64,000 bases of DNA. It comes from Methylobacter tundripaludum SV96. Its GTDB lineage: Bacteria > Pseudomonadota > Gammaproteobacteria > Methylococcales > Methylomonadaceae. Each line of letters starts with the position of its first letter. The stretch's first letter is position 1. The notes beneath the pieces are model-generated. The model worked only from the letters and a program-made list of their open reading frames with translations, was not told the DNA's origin and ran no database searches. Position numbers and translations under genes: made by a program. The DNA lies in the NCBI RefSeq assembly GCF_000190755.2, contig NZ_JH109153.1, positions 558,001-622,000 of the forward strand, written 5' to 3'. This document shows positions 33,755-42,976 of the stretch, one piece after another.

Positions 33755-35035
33755 ATGAACAAAACTACGGCTTATTTTCCGGCGATTATCGCCTGTGCAG
33801 TTTTCCTGACCGGTTGTTTTTTCCGCCCGTCCCCGCCAACATCGGAAGAGCAGGCTGAAAAGGTCGGACAGTTTATTGCCGAGGGCGGCTACGCTCCCGC
33901 GCACAGCTATGCGATCGATTCGATCCGCGAAACTTGGCGGCATGATGGTCAAGCCGTGGAAATTTCAATGCTTGCACCGACGGCTCCGGGCGTTTATCCG
34001 CTGATTATTTACCTGCCGGGCTTGGGCGAGCATGCCGATGGCGGCCGACTCTGGCGCGAAACCTGGGCTAAAGCCGGTTACGCGGTTTTCAGCGTGCAAC
34101 CGCTTGAAATCGGCGAAGCGCTTAAAGAACTGGGGCCAATGCAAGGAATGGGCGACGATGCCGGACTGCCCGGACCTCCCGAAGACGAGCGGAGTCCGCC
34201 TGGCGACAACAAATCCATGCCGTCGAAAGCCCTCAGAAACAGTGAGCTGCACTATCTGGGGCATGAGCATTTCTCGCATGAATCCCTGAACAAACGCATC
34301 AACCACCTGCTCTGGGCTCACGCTCAACTCAAGCTGAGGTCAACGTCAGGCAAAGGCTTGTTTGCGGCCGCGGATTTGTCGCGATTGATCGTTGCCGGTT
34401 ACGACCTCGGCGCGCAAACAGCGGCGGCGATGATTGGCGAGAAATCCGGGGCCGATCTGTCCCAAGCGCAAGACTTCAAGCCGCTTGCCGCGATTTTATT
34501 CAGCCCGTCCGTCGATATGGCGCTCGGTCAGGTCGCAACCCGTTACAAAAACATTTCCATTCCCTTGCTGGTGGTGACCGGCAGCGAGGACGACGATCCT
34601 TACGGGATCAGTTCTCCTTACGTGCGCACGGCAATCTGGGAATACGCACCGCTTGGCAATAAATATTTGCTGCTATTAAATAAAGGCAATCATCAACTAT
34701 TGGCAGGATCTAACTTGGAACACCGGCAAGAGCCGGGTTCACCTCAGGAATCCAGCGGAAAAACCGGCCCCGGCGACGCCATGCCGCGCTTTGGCGGTTC
34801 TTTTCAAGGCGGGGGCGGCCCGGCCGGTGGCCCTCCTCCGGGAGGCATGATGGGCGGGCCTCCGCATGGCGATCGGCAGGACAGCGAACAGGATTTTAAA
34901 CATATCGCCGCCGTATTCAGCGTATCCAGCGCATTTTTAGACAGCATCGGCAAGTCCGACGCCGTTGCCCAATCGTGGATTTCGGGGAAGCCCAATCACT
35001 GGCTGAAGAAGTCGTCAAACCTGAAAATGAAGTAG
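33755..35035 (+). CDS. Alpha/beta-hydrolase-fold lipoprotein, Asp at the nucleophile elbow
   Basis: 426 residues. A lipoprotein signal with lipobox LTGC is followed by an alpha/beta hydrolase fold related to dienelactone hydrolase/PAF-acetylhydrolase-like proteins (YPLIIYLPGLGEHADGGRLW). The expected GxSxG elbow reads GYDLGAQ (in IVAGYDLGAQTAAAM), so the serine is replaced by aspartate. Later acid and histidine positions look present (TGSEDDDPYG, KGNHQLL). It may be inactive as a serine hydrolase or use Asp as nucleophile, as dehalogenases do. A Gly/Pro/Met-rich insert (about 350-372) follows. The upstream CpxR-like operator suggests envelope-stress control. Confidence 0.8.
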   Translation: MNKTTAYFPAIIACAVFLTGCFFRPSPPTSEEQAEKVGQFIAEGGYAPAHSYAIDSIRETWRHDGQAVEISMLAPTAPGVYPLIIYLPGLGEHADGGRLWRETWAKAGYAVFSVQPLEIGEALKELGPMQGMGDDAGLPGPPEDERSPPGDNKSMPSKALRNSELHYLGHEHFSHESLNKRINHLLWAHAQLKLRSTSGKGLFAAADLSRLIVAGYDLGAQTAAAMIGEKSGADLSQAQDFKPLAAILFSPSVDMALGQVATRYKNISIPLLVVTGSEDDDPYGISSPYVRTAIWEYAPLGNKYLLLLNKGNHQLLAGSNLEHRQEPGSPQESSGKTGPGDAMPRFGGSFQGGGGPAGGPPPGGMMGGPPHGDRQDSEQDFKHIAAVFSVSSAFLDSIGKSDAVAQSWISGKPNHWLKKSSNLKMK

Positions 35036-35307
35036 CCTATCGATGAGAGCGACAAAGAAAAATACGTTGCGGTGCTGATAGGTGTTCCCTGATTACCGGC
35101 AAACGGGAACACTACCGTATTTTTAGCGCCGCCATACCCGCAATACTGTTGGCTCAAGCAGGGCAAAGTCCTCGCGGCACACCGCTAAGCGGGCAGCATT
35201 CCCCCTCCTCCACGCCACAAATTTTTAAAGACAATTATCGCCTCGCCTGTCAAAATCGAGGGTGTTTCAATCGAACCGATTCGTCACCCAGCGGAGCCCT
35301 AACTGCC

Positions 35308-36534
35308 ATGCAACAGCAACACGTTGATATACATAATGCCATTACCGCATTGAGTTGCGCGCTGGATTTAGTCGGCGTTGACGAAGTCAGGCACGGCAAG
35401 CGCGTGGCGATCATGGCCCGGGCTATTGCCCGGCACTTGAACTGGTCGGAAGTTGACTGCCTGTCCATTCTTTACGCCGGTATGCTGCATGATTGCGGGG
35501 TTTCCAGAGTTCATGAGCACCACCAACTCACGGAAACACTGGAATGGGACGGTGCGGAAGATCATTGCATCCGCGGCGCCGATTATTTGTCGGCCTGTCC
35601 GCCGTTGGCGCATTTGTCCGCCGAGATTCGCTACCATCACACCCGCTGGGAAGACCTGCTGGCTTCGTCTGTCGATCATCGCCTTTGCTTGCGTACCAAT
35701 CTGCTGTATCTGGCGGATCGCATCGATATGCTGCAAGCGCCTTTCCTGAGCACCGGCCATATACTGACCGAGTATCCGGCGATTATCGCGCAAATCAAAA
35801 CGCTGTCCGGCATCTTGTTTGCACCGGAGCTGGTGGATGCCTTTGCCGAAATCGCCGATGTCGAAGCTTTTTGGCTGGCCATGGAACCCGAATATCTGGA
35901 TGAAGATTTACGCAGCATCGGCAGCCATATTCCAACGACCTTGCTGGATATTCCTGCGCTCAAAGAACTGGCGCGGCTGTTTTCGCGCGTAGTGGATGCC
36001 AAATCCCCGTACACCGATGAACACTCGCAACGGGTGGCGCATATCGCCCGGCAATTGGCTATGGATTTCGGCATTAAAGGCTACGAGCTGGAGCAGGTTG
36101 AAATCGCCGGGCTGTTGCACGACATCGGCAAATTGCGGGTATCGGAAGACATCATCGACAAACCGGGCAGCCTGACGCCGGAGGAACGGGCCACCATGCA
36201 TCGGCATAGCTACGACACCTTCCGCATCCTGCAACGGGTGTTTGACGACTCGAAGATTCCGCTGTGGGCAGGGTTCCACCATGAAACTTTGATCGGCGAC
36301 GGTTATCCTTTTAAAAACGGCACCAAAGAACTGGACCTGGAATGCCGCATCATTACCGTTGCCGATATTTTCCAGGCCTTAGCGCAAGAAAGGCCTTATC
36401 GCCATACCATGAGCCTTGAATATATTCTCGACGACTTACAGTCGCGCGTTGCCAGCGGCCATCTCGATGCGGGAGTGGTGGCTAAATTGACTGAAAATGC
36501 AGCGCTTTATTACCGGCTGGCTGTGGCTGGATAG
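35308..36534 (+). CDS. HD-GYP domain protein with tandem HD domains (putative c-di-GMP phosphodiesterase)
   Basis: 408 residues from ATG 35308. The N-terminal HD-like domain contains HGKRVAIMARAIARHL and YAGMLHDCGVSRVHEH. The C-terminal HD-GYP domain contains HSQRVAHIARQLAMDFG, AGLLHDIGKLRVSEDIIDKP, HHETLIGDGYPF and ADIFQALAQERPYR, so the HD and GYP motifs are complete. The family hydrolyses cyclic di-GMP and so affects motility and biofilm. A longer frame opening at TTG 35149 has an N-terminus with no domain character and is not preferred. The duplicated HD module is less common than single HD-GYP proteins. Confidence 0.85.
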   Translation: MQQQHVDIHNAITALSCALDLVGVDEVRHGKRVAIMARAIARHLNWSEVDCLSILYAGMLHDCGVSRVHEHHQLTETLEWDGAEDHCIRGADYLSACPPLAHLSAEIRYHHTRWEDLLASSVDHRLCLRTNLLYLADRIDMLQAPFLSTGHILTEYPAIIAQIKTLSGILFAPELVDAFAEIADVEAFWLAMEPEYLDEDLRSIGSHIPTTLLDIPALKELARLFSRVVDAKSPYTDEHSQRVAHIARQLAMDFGIKGYELEQVEIAGLLHDIGKLRVSEDIIDKPGSLTPEERATMHRHSYDTFRILQRVFDDSKIPLWAGFHHETLIGDGYPFKNGTKELDLECRIITVADIFQALAQERPYRHTMSLEYILDDLQSRVASGHLDAGVVAKLTENAALYYRLAVAG

Positions 36535-36957
36535 ATTGGCTTGTGGAAGCGGGAAAATGATCAGGCCCTAAAAAAGGTTCTCAAAGCTATGTTGTTCCTA
36601 ATCATCGTGAAGTACTTTAGGATATGGTCAGTAATAACTCCCCGATATGGATTGGGTGAAATTTTTCCGTTCGCTCTGAGCTTGTCGAAGGGTGAGCGGG
36701 AAAATTTCAGGCTACCGCGTCAAGCCGATCATGCTTCGACAAGCTCAGCACGAACGGCTCGACGATCGAAAATAGTGGTTTCGGGAAGTTATTTTAAACC
36801 AAATCCTTAAGCGACGATCTCAAGCAAGCTGGGGTTTCTGTTGACGAGTTTTTCAATGCTCTTAATTCCGTAATACCCGATGAAAAACATAAAACTTCGT
36901 GTCCTTCGTGCCTTCGTGGTGAATTAATGCTTTCGACCAACGGCTTAAGCGCCGATT
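36535..36957. other. Intergenic region with CTGAGCTTGTCGAAG inverted repeat
   Basis: No gene supported. CTGAGCTTGTCGAAG (36676-36690) and its complement CTTCGACAAGCTCAG (36734-36748) form a long inverted pair flanked by CGTTCG/CGAACG. This palindromic unit is common between genes in environmental Proteobacteria. A half copy of the CACGAAG-type repeat lies at 36895-36921. Confidence 0.65.
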
Positions 36958-37830
36958 TTACGTACTGCTCAAATTAACGATCAATGCCTGCAATTCCGAC
37001 TTTGCTGATGTCTGGTTGGTATGAATCGCATAAACCTGACGGCTGATTTCAGGCTCCGATAGATAACGATAACTGATGTCCGTTGCCTGTTTGGGCAGGG
37101 TATATTCAGGCATCAATGCAACACCGATACCCTCCTGCACCATGCGCAAAATCCATTCTTCGCTGTTACTGCGGTAAGCGGCGTAAAGATTGATTTCCTG
37201 ATTCTGGCAAATGCATTTCAAATCTTCTCTCAACTCGCAATTTAACCGGTCTAAATAAGGCTCCGACTGTATCGCTTTCAGATCGACTTTTTGCAGTTGA
37301 TTAAAACGATGGGTATTGCTGAATGCGACCACGTAGCGTTCTTCATAAAGCAAGGTCGATTGATACGGTACTGCCGGTAATTGCGCCGGGGCGCTGATCA
37401 CCAGATCCAGTGAGCCTGAATCCAGTTGCTTCAATAAACTCGCTTCGCTATCGACGATTAATTCCAGTTCGATATTCGGGTATTCCTGCTGATACCACGC
37501 AAGACAAGGGCTTAGGCGTTGCGCGCCTATCGTGGTCATCAGGCCGATGCGCAAGGGAATGGTGTTTAACCGGGTAAAACGAATCGCTTCCGCTTTGGTC
37601 GCCTGAAGGTCTTTGTAAATCTTGCGCAGATTGGCTTCAACCATGCGACCTAACGGCGTTAACAGGCAACCGGAGCGAGTGCGCGTAAATAATTCCCCGC
37701 CCATTTCCTCTTCAAGTTTTTTTATCGCCTGTGTCAAAGACGGTTGCGAGACGTAAGTGAGTTGCGCGGCGTGGGTGATTGTTCCCTGATCGCAGACTGC
37801 CAAAAAATAGCGGATTTGCTGCATTTCCAT
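36958..37830 (-). CDS. LysR family transcriptional regulator
   Basis: 290 residues. Winged helix-turn-helix at the N-terminus (MQQIRYFLAVCDQGTITHAA, then SQPSLTQAIKKLEEEMGGEL) and a substrate-binding domain (PLRIGLMTTIGAQRL onward). The start at ATG 37828-37830 is set by AGGAGG six bases upstream; a longer frame from 37902 lacks such a site. It is divergent from the exported protein/esterase pair, the usual LysR arrangement with its target, so it probably controls them. The ligand cannot be inferred. Confidence 0.92.
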   Translation of the reverse strand: MEMQQIRYFLAVCDQGTITHAAQLTYVSQPSLTQAIKKLEEEMGGELFTRTRSGCLLTPLGRMVEANLRKIYKDLQATKAEAIRFTRLNTIPLRIGLMTTIGAQRLSPCLAWYQQEYPNIELELIVDSEASLLKQLDSGSLDLVISAPAQLPAVPYQSTLLYEERYVVAFSNTHRFNQLQKVDLKAIQSEPYLDRLNCELREDLKCICQNQEINLYAAYRSNSEEWILRMVQEGIGVALMPEYTLPKQATDISYRYLSEPEISRQVYAIHTNQTSAKSELQALIVNLSST

Positions 37831-38033
37831 GAGAGCCTCCTGATATAGCAAAAAGCTATTGTTCCATAGAAAGTCAGTATTATACAAACCTTTGTATTTC
37901 ACTATACGATTGCGCTTATCTTATAAAAACGATATGAGAAAGCTATGAAAGCGACAATCTTGAATACAGTCGCTTTAGTGATTTTAGGCATTAATGCCGA
38001 TAAGATGCTGTTTACGAGCGAGAGGTTTTAAAC

Positions 38034-38639
38034 ATGAAAAAGAACATTCTGTTCCCCCCATTAATCAACACCTTAGCCTGTAGTTGCCGCGCTTTAGGTT
38101 TATTTGGATTATTGGCCGTCGCTTTGCCGTCGGCCGTCTATGCTCATCGCGGGGCGAATAATGAAGTCGATGCCTGCAATATCCTGGTGGGTCATGAGCG
38201 GGTACACTTTACCGCTTATACACCGGCATTGAGCAATGACAAAGAGTATTGCCAGATTATTCCGCATCTGGGCTCCACTAATCTGGTATTCGATTATGAA
38301 GGCAAAGGCCTGCGTAATTTAACCGTCGAATTTGAAGTCACCAAAGAACCGGAAGGAACCCGGGTTTTCTATCTGGAACCGACGAAAATAAAATCGGGCA
38401 CGGTGAATGGCGTGGTTGATTTCAGTAAATTCGGTGCGGGCAATTATCTGGCCCATGTCGCGATAGTGCATCAAGACAAAAGCATCGATAGCCATATCCC
38501 GCTTTCGATAGGTCTTGAGCAAGAAGCTTCAGACAATTTGCCGATAAAATCTCTATTCGTCGTGGTGCTTATCGCAGGAGTTGTTTACTTAATGAAACGC
38601 GCCGTCGGCAAACATGCAGCGAGGCCATCCGATGCTTAA
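38034..38639 (+). CDS. Exported protein with C-terminal membrane anchor, unknown function
   Basis: 201 residues: signal peptide (cleavage after VYA, about 37), a periplasmic beta-rich domain (about 38-165, EVDACNILVGHERVHFTAYT, GSTNLVFDYEGKGLRNLTVE) and a C-terminal span (SLFVVVLIAGVVYLM) with a positive tail, so most of it faces the periplasm. I do not recognise a named family. Its last 8 bases overlap the ATG of the esterase gene, so the two are translated together. A divergent LysR regulator suggests inducible expression. It could present or bind a small molecule or metal; HRGANNEVDAC at the mature N-terminus offers His and Cys. Confidence 0.75.
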   Translation: MKKNILFPPLINTLACSCRALGLFGLLAVALPSAVYAHRGANNEVDACNILVGHERVHFTAYTPALSNDKEYCQIIPHLGSTNLVFDYEGKGLRNLTVEFEVTKEPEGTRVFYLEPTKIKSGTVNGVVDFSKFGAGNYLAHVAIVHQDKSIDSHIPLSIGLEQEASDNLPIKSLFVVVLIAGVVYLMKRAVGKHAARPSDA

Positions 38640-39504
38640 AGCCTACCTGGATAAATCGACTTTGCGGAACAACGTTTTCAAGTTACTGTTCTTGCTACCT
38701 ATTGTTATAACGCTGATAGTTTTTTTCAGCGAAGATAATGACGAGTACTCTCAAGTAGGCAGCGCGTCTTATGCCGGAGAAAACGCAAATCCGCAATGCG
38801 TTGCCGGTAAGCTCGACGGAGAATCCGGCATCGTCAATGGCGAATCGACGCTGGAAGGCATTAAATACAATATACGCACGCCATTGAATTATGATGCCAC
38901 TATCGCTCATCCGTTGCTGCTGGTCTTTTCTCCGGCAGGCTCAAACCGGGCAAAAACCGAGAAAACGACCGCACTTACGCTGAAAGCAACGACCGCCGGA
39001 TTTATCGTCGCTTATGCCGATCATCCCGATTTATCGCCTACCTCTACCATCGAACTCGGAACTATTCCCGGCCTGATTGCCAAGCAATGGTGTGTTGATA
39101 AAGAACGTATTTTCCTTACCGGGCATTCTGACGGCGGTACTGCTGCGATGGCTTTGGCGTTTATGTCCGGCACCAAGCATATTCCCAAGGCGATTGCGCC
39201 TAGCGCAGCAGGAATCGATTATCAGGATTTGCGTGATCATAAATGCCCGGCTCCGATTCCTGTGATGGTCATGCACAGCGTGAACGATCGCTTGTTCCCG
39301 AAGTATGGTCAGCAGTCTTCCGGCTGGTGGGCGGCGTGCAATCAATGCGAGCCTATACCTGAAAAGATTGCCAATGGCTGCATGGCTTATTCCGGTTGCG
39401 CTAAGGGTGTAAAAACCTGGTATTGCGAAGGCGATAAACCCCATGCGCAGTGGCCGGGCATTAATGATACATTGCTGGATTTCTTGATTTCGGTGGGTCG
39501 TTAA
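38632..39504 (+). CDS. Membrane-anchored PHB-depolymerase/feruloyl-esterase-like hydrolase
   Basis: 290 residues from ATG 38632, overlapping the preceding gene by 8 bp. One N-terminal span (about 17-32) probably holds the enzyme in the periplasm. The alpha/beta hydrolase is of the poly(3-hydroxybutyrate) depolymerase/LpqC-like type: LLLVFSPAGSNRAKTEKT, nucleophile elbow GHSDGGTAAMAL, acid region HSVNDRLFPKYG and a late histidine KPHAQWPG. Cysteines in the C-terminal part (CNQCEP, GCMAYSGC, WYCEG) suggest disulfides. The substrate is unknown; a short-chain ester or polyester is likely. Confidence 0.82.
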   Translation: MLKAYLDKSTLRNNVFKLLFLLPIVITLIVFFSEDNDEYSQVGSASYAGENANPQCVAGKLDGESGIVNGESTLEGIKYNIRTPLNYDATIAHPLLLVFSPAGSNRAKTEKTTALTLKATTAGFIVAYADHPDLSPTSTIELGTIPGLIAKQWCVDKERIFLTGHSDGGTAAMALAFMSGTKHIPKAIAPSAAGIDYQDLRDHKCPAPIPVMVMHSVNDRLFPKYGQQSSGWWAACNQCEPIPEKIANGCMAYSGCAKGVKTWYCEGDKPHAQWPGINDTLLDFLISVGR

Positions 39505-39919
39505 GCGTCACGGCCTACGCTTAATGATTGCAATTCTTACATTCACCTCGTTCCCACGCGCCGCGCGCTCGTTGTCATACATGAGTATTTTCAAGCGCGT
39601 CATTCCGGCAGTGATTGCCGGACCCGTTAAAGCGCGTAGCGAATCCAGAGCACATGGATATAAAACTGTCTACTGGCACTTCGCATCGATCAAACACCTA
39701 CAAGCCGCCAAGTTACCTTCCATGACATTGGATTCACTTCGCGACTGATGGGCTTCGTGTCTTCGTGGTGAATTAACTACTTAGCCATAAACATTAATTT
39801 CAAAATCCCCGCAATTTTAATTGGTCTATCACCCGTTTTACTGTCACTATCGGGTTAATGCTGTTTGGGCATTAATAAAAGTTTTCCAAATCAATCTTAA
39901 TGGTTATGAGGACACGATT
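39505..39919. other. Repeat-bearing intergenic region
   Basis: No gene supported. It carries a partial REP-like unit (CTCGTTCCCACGCGCCGCGC at 39546), a small hairpin (CCGGCAGTGATTGCCGG, about 39605) and a half copy of the CACGAAG-type repeat (39753-39774). The epimerase promoter must lie in the last 100 bp. Confidence 0.5.
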
Positions 39920-40822
39920 ATGAACATTCTTATTACCGGAGGTACCGGTTTTATTGGCAGTGCATTGACTAAAAACCTGATCGATCAAGGTCATGCCGTT
40001 ACGGTGTTAAGCCGCAGTCCCGAGAAGGTTGGCAAAATATGCGGCTCGGGCGTTAATGCGCTGGGCAGCCTCTCGCAACTTAAAGCGGAAGACAGCTGCC
40101 AGGTCATCATCAATCTTGCCGGTGCGCCGATTGTCGACGCCCGCTGGAGCGAGGACCGCAAACAGCTGATCAGGGCCAGCCGTATCGACCTGACCGAACA
40201 CTTGATAACCTGCATTGATCGCATGAGCGTTAAACCCGAGCTGTTAATCAGCGGTTCCGCGATCGGCTATTACGGCAATCAGGGCGACACGGTGTTAACC
40301 GAACAATCGACGCCCTATGAAGATTTCTCGGAGCGGCTTTGCGCCGATTGGGAAGCCGCCGCAAAACAAGCCGAACAATTCGGCGTCAGGGTCTGTCTGA
40401 TCAGGACCGGCTTGGTTATTGGCAATGGCGGCGGTTTTCTGCAACGCATGTTGCCGCCGTTTCGTTTGGGATTGGGCGGGCGCTTGGGCGACGGGCGGCA
40501 ATGGATGTCCTGGATTCATCGTCAGGACTGGATCAATATCGCCCTGACCATGATTGCCGATTCAACCATGCACGGCGCTTATAATGCGACCGCGCCGAAC
40601 CCTGTTACCAATGCCGAATTTACCCGGACATTGGCGCAATGCCTGAAACGCCCCGCCCTGCTGCCGGTTCCGGCCTGGCTGTTGAAAATACTGCTCGGAG
40701 AAATGTCACAACTGGTGTTGGGCAGTCAGCGGGTGATACCGGAACGGCTGTTGGCGCACGGTTTCAAGTTTCAATATGACGAGCTTGCCGCTGCGTTGCA
40801 TGAGGCGTTATCGCATAAATAG
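39920..40822 (+). CDS. TIGR01777-type NAD-dependent epimerase (YfcH-like)
   Basis: 300 residues, extended SDR fold. Nucleotide-binding motif ILITGGTGFIGSAL; VIINLAGAPIVDARW and SGSAIGYYGNQGD are hallmarks of the YfcH/TIGR01777 group, and the C-terminal DUF1731 region ends with QRVIPERLLAHGFKFQY. The substrate is unknown. GAGG lies 9 bases before ATG 39920; an in-frame start at 39821 lacks a ribosome site. Convergent with the photolyase gene, which these epimerases often neighbour. Confidence 0.9.
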   Translation: MNILITGGTGFIGSALTKNLIDQGHAVTVLSRSPEKVGKICGSGVNALGSLSQLKAEDSCQVIINLAGAPIVDARWSEDRKQLIRASRIDLTEHLITCIDRMSVKPELLISGSAIGYYGNQGDTVLTEQSTPYEDFSERLCADWEAAAKQAEQFGVRVCLIRTGLVIGNGGGFLQRMLPPFRLGLGGRLGDGRQWMSWIHRQDWINIALTMIADSTMHGAYNATAPNPVTNAEFTRTLAQCLKRPALLPVPAWLLKILLGEMSQLVLGSQRVIPERLLAHGFKFQYDELAAALHEALSHK

Positions 40823-40858
40823 ATGCCGCCGACTTTGAACAAGCTTTTCAACCCAACG

Positions 40859-42220
40859 CTACCTACTGGCCGCCTCCTTAAACCGGGCCTTGCTGAGTTG
40901 GCTCTCACGGGCATGATCGATAATCGGTGCCGGGTAACTGCAAGCACTGTGTTTCTTATCCCATTGATGAATGGTTTTGGGCGGAAAAGCTTGCAGTTCC
41001 GGCAACCAGCGATAAATGTACCGGCAGTCCTGATCGAATTTAAGCTGCTGTAGCCAGGGGTTTAAAATCCTGAAATACGGTTGCGCATCGCAACCGGTCG
41101 ATGCGGTCCATTGCCAGTTGCCGTTATTGACGCAAGGATCGTAATCGACCAGATGCCGGGCAAAATAACGCTCGCCCCAACGCCAGTCGATATGCAGGTC
41201 TTTGACCAGAAATGAGGCGGTGATCATCCGCACCCGGTTATGCATATACCCGGTGGCGTTGAGTTCGCGCATCCCTGCATCCACTATCGGAAAGCCGGTT
41301 TTGCCATCGCACCAAGCTTGAAAATAATCGGGATTATTATCCCAAGTCAGATCGGCAAACTTTTCCAAAAAAGCCCGCCCGAAAACCTGCGGGAAGTGAT
41401 AAGCGATATGGGTAAAAAAGTCGCGCCAATACAGTTGCCGAATCAGCGGATGCTCGCTGCCGAGTTGTTCGGTAATGGCGTAAAACACTTCCCGGACCGA
41501 ACAGGTGCCGAACTTTAAATGTGCGGAAAGTTTGCTGGTCGCATCCAGTGCCGGGAAGTCGCGGGTATTTAGATAATCGACGTAGTCGCCAAGCCGGTCC
41601 AGTATTGCCAGCGCCTGTTTGCGACCGCCTTTGATTGCGGGTTCCGTGACTGATAAATCGAGCTGGTCGATGGTAAATTCGGAAGCCGCCGCCAAAAAAT
41701 TAGACTTAACCAAAACTTCCGGCAAGGCAACCGGGAACTGTTTGGCATTGTTATAAAACGCCGTAAATACTTTATAGGGCGTTTTATCCATTTTTACAGC
41801 CTGCTCCGGCTCATTAAGCAGGCTATCGGGGAGCGTATGCAGGGCAATGCCCAGCTGCTTGCAAACAGCGGCCAACTCATCGTCACGTCGCCGGCTGAAA
41901 GGCGTGTAATCGCGATTGATAAACACGGCTTGTATTTGTTGCTGTTCGACCAGCTGCCTTACGACCTGCTCCGGCAACGCATGATAAAGCGCCAGTTTGC
42001 CGCCTGCCGACTGCAACTGCTGTTGAAGATCTTGAATGGACTGCAACATAAACTGCAAGCCCGGTTTGCTCTGGTAAGGATGCGGTTCAATCTGCCGGGG
42101 ATCGAAAATAAAGCAGGGAATCACCTGCCCCGAAAGCCGCAGGGCTTCAAGTAACGCGGTATTGTCTTGAAGGCGCAGGTCGCGACGGAATATGAACAGC
42201 GAGGTTGAGTATTGAATCAT
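40859..42220 (-). CDS. phrB: Deoxyribodipyrimidine photolyase (class I CPD)
   Basis: 453 residues, typical for folate-type CPD photolyases. The N-terminal antenna domain opens with LFIFRRDLRLQDNTALLEAL. The FAD domain holds RQLYWRDFFTHIAYHFP, DAGMRELNATGYMHNRVRMI and NNGNWQWTASTGCDAQPYFR, with the tryptophans used for electron transfer. It repairs UV-made cyclobutane dimers with blue light. The DUF1499 gene lies 15 bp upstream in the same direction, so both may be cotranscribed. Confidence 0.95.
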   Translation of the reverse strand: MIQYSTSLFIFRRDLRLQDNTALLEALRLSGQVIPCFIFDPRQIEPHPYQSKPGLQFMLQSIQDLQQQLQSAGGKLALYHALPEQVVRQLVEQQQIQAVFINRDYTPFSRRRDDELAAVCKQLGIALHTLPDSLLNEPEQAVKMDKTPYKVFTAFYNNAKQFPVALPEVLVKSNFLAAASEFTIDQLDLSVTEPAIKGGRKQALAILDRLGDYVDYLNTRDFPALDATSKLSAHLKFGTCSVREVFYAITEQLGSEHPLIRQLYWRDFFTHIAYHFPQVFGRAFLEKFADLTWDNNPDYFQAWCDGKTGFPIVDAGMRELNATGYMHNRVRMITASFLVKDLHIDWRWGERYFARHLVDYDPCVNNGNWQWTASTGCDAQPYFRILNPWLQQLKFDQDCRYIYRWLPELQAFPPKTIHQWDKKHSACSYPAPIIDHARESQLSKARFKEAASR

Positions 42221-42235
42221 CGAAGGTTTACCCGA

Positions 42236-42664
42236 TCATTCAATCACATGAGCCTGTTGCAGTTGCGATCGGAGCATTTCCACCCGTTTGCGATTAACCC
42301 CGAAATCGCCGTAACCGGTACGCGATGCGGAACGGATATGAATTAACCTGGCGTCCTTATCCAGTATCGCGTCTACATCATCCACAAAGCGAAACACCAG
42401 ACTGGTTGCCTGGGCATGAAGCGTGTTGCCGGTTTCGTCGGTGATCACCGTCCGGCTTTGGCTGATCAAGGCTTTTTTCAGTGCCGTCCAAGCCTCTTCG
42501 ACATCGCCGACGATTTTAAACGGCGCAATAGCATGATCGGCATCCGTCGCCTGACTGGAAACGCAGTTGGGACTGCTTGGACACGGTGGTAGTTGTTTTC
42601 CTGATGCCTGAGTTGCTGTGCTTAGCGTCATAACGATAATATAAAGAATGGTTTTAAACGTCAT
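42236..42664 (-). CDS. DUF1499 family exported protein
   Basis: 142 residues with a signal peptide (about 1-20) and the DUF1499 domain: LPPCPSSPNCVSSQATDADH at the mature start, then AHATSLVFRFVDDVDAILDK and RSASRTGYGDFGVNRKRVEM. The domain is widespread and uncharacterised. It precedes the photolyase gene by 15 bp, a pairing that hints at a light- or stress-related role, which is inference only. Confidence 0.88.
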   Translation of the reverse strand: MTFKTILYIIVMTLSTATQASGKQLPPCPSSPNCVSSQATDADHAIAPFKIVGDVEEAWTALKKALISQSRTVITDETGNTLHAQATSLVFRFVDDVDAILDKDARLIHIRSASRTGYGDFGVNRKRVEMLRSQLQQAHVIE

Positions 42665-42718
42665 CAGTGTAACTCCTTAAATGGATTTGCGGTATTGGGC
42701 ATTGGTGAGGACTGCTTA

Positions 42719-42976
42719 CTAAAAGTAAAACGGCAACACATTTGCGTAACGTTGAGACTTGCGTTGATGCAGCTTTTCACTAACCGACCCTCTTAATGCG
42801 TCATACTGATAACCATTGTAAATCAACATGACCGGCAGCCCTCCGCATACAGCATAAACGCCAACATTTTGATGAAGGACATAGCCGCCTGCCGAGTCAT
42901 CACGCCAAGGATAATGGCGACACCAGCCACCGACACTAAAATAAGCAAACCTGGACTGAGCTCGAAACCATTCCAT
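42719..42976 (-). CDS. Small hypothetical protein
   Basis: 85 residues (VGGWCRHYPWRDDSAGGYVL, GVYAVCGGLPVMLIYNGYQY). The codon choice looks like real coding sequence, but I do not recognise the protein and there is no clear ribosome site. The ATG directly follows the stop of a decayed copy of the 26-residue frame upstream (43036-43116). It may be a real short protein or a piece of a larger dead gene. Confidence 0.38.
   Translation of the reverse strand: MEWFRAQSRFAYFSVGGWCRHYPWRDDSAGGYVLHQNVGVYAVCGGLPVMLIYNGYQYDALRGSVSEKLHQRKSQRYANVLPFYF

Noticed and set aside
35149-35307. Longer N-terminus of the HD-GYP protein
   Set aside because: The 53 extra residues look non-coding and start at TTG without a ribosome site.
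36541-36810. 89-codon frame after the HD-GYP gene
   Set aside because: It is a translation of the CTGAGCTTGTCGAAG inverted repeat region, with no family resemblance.
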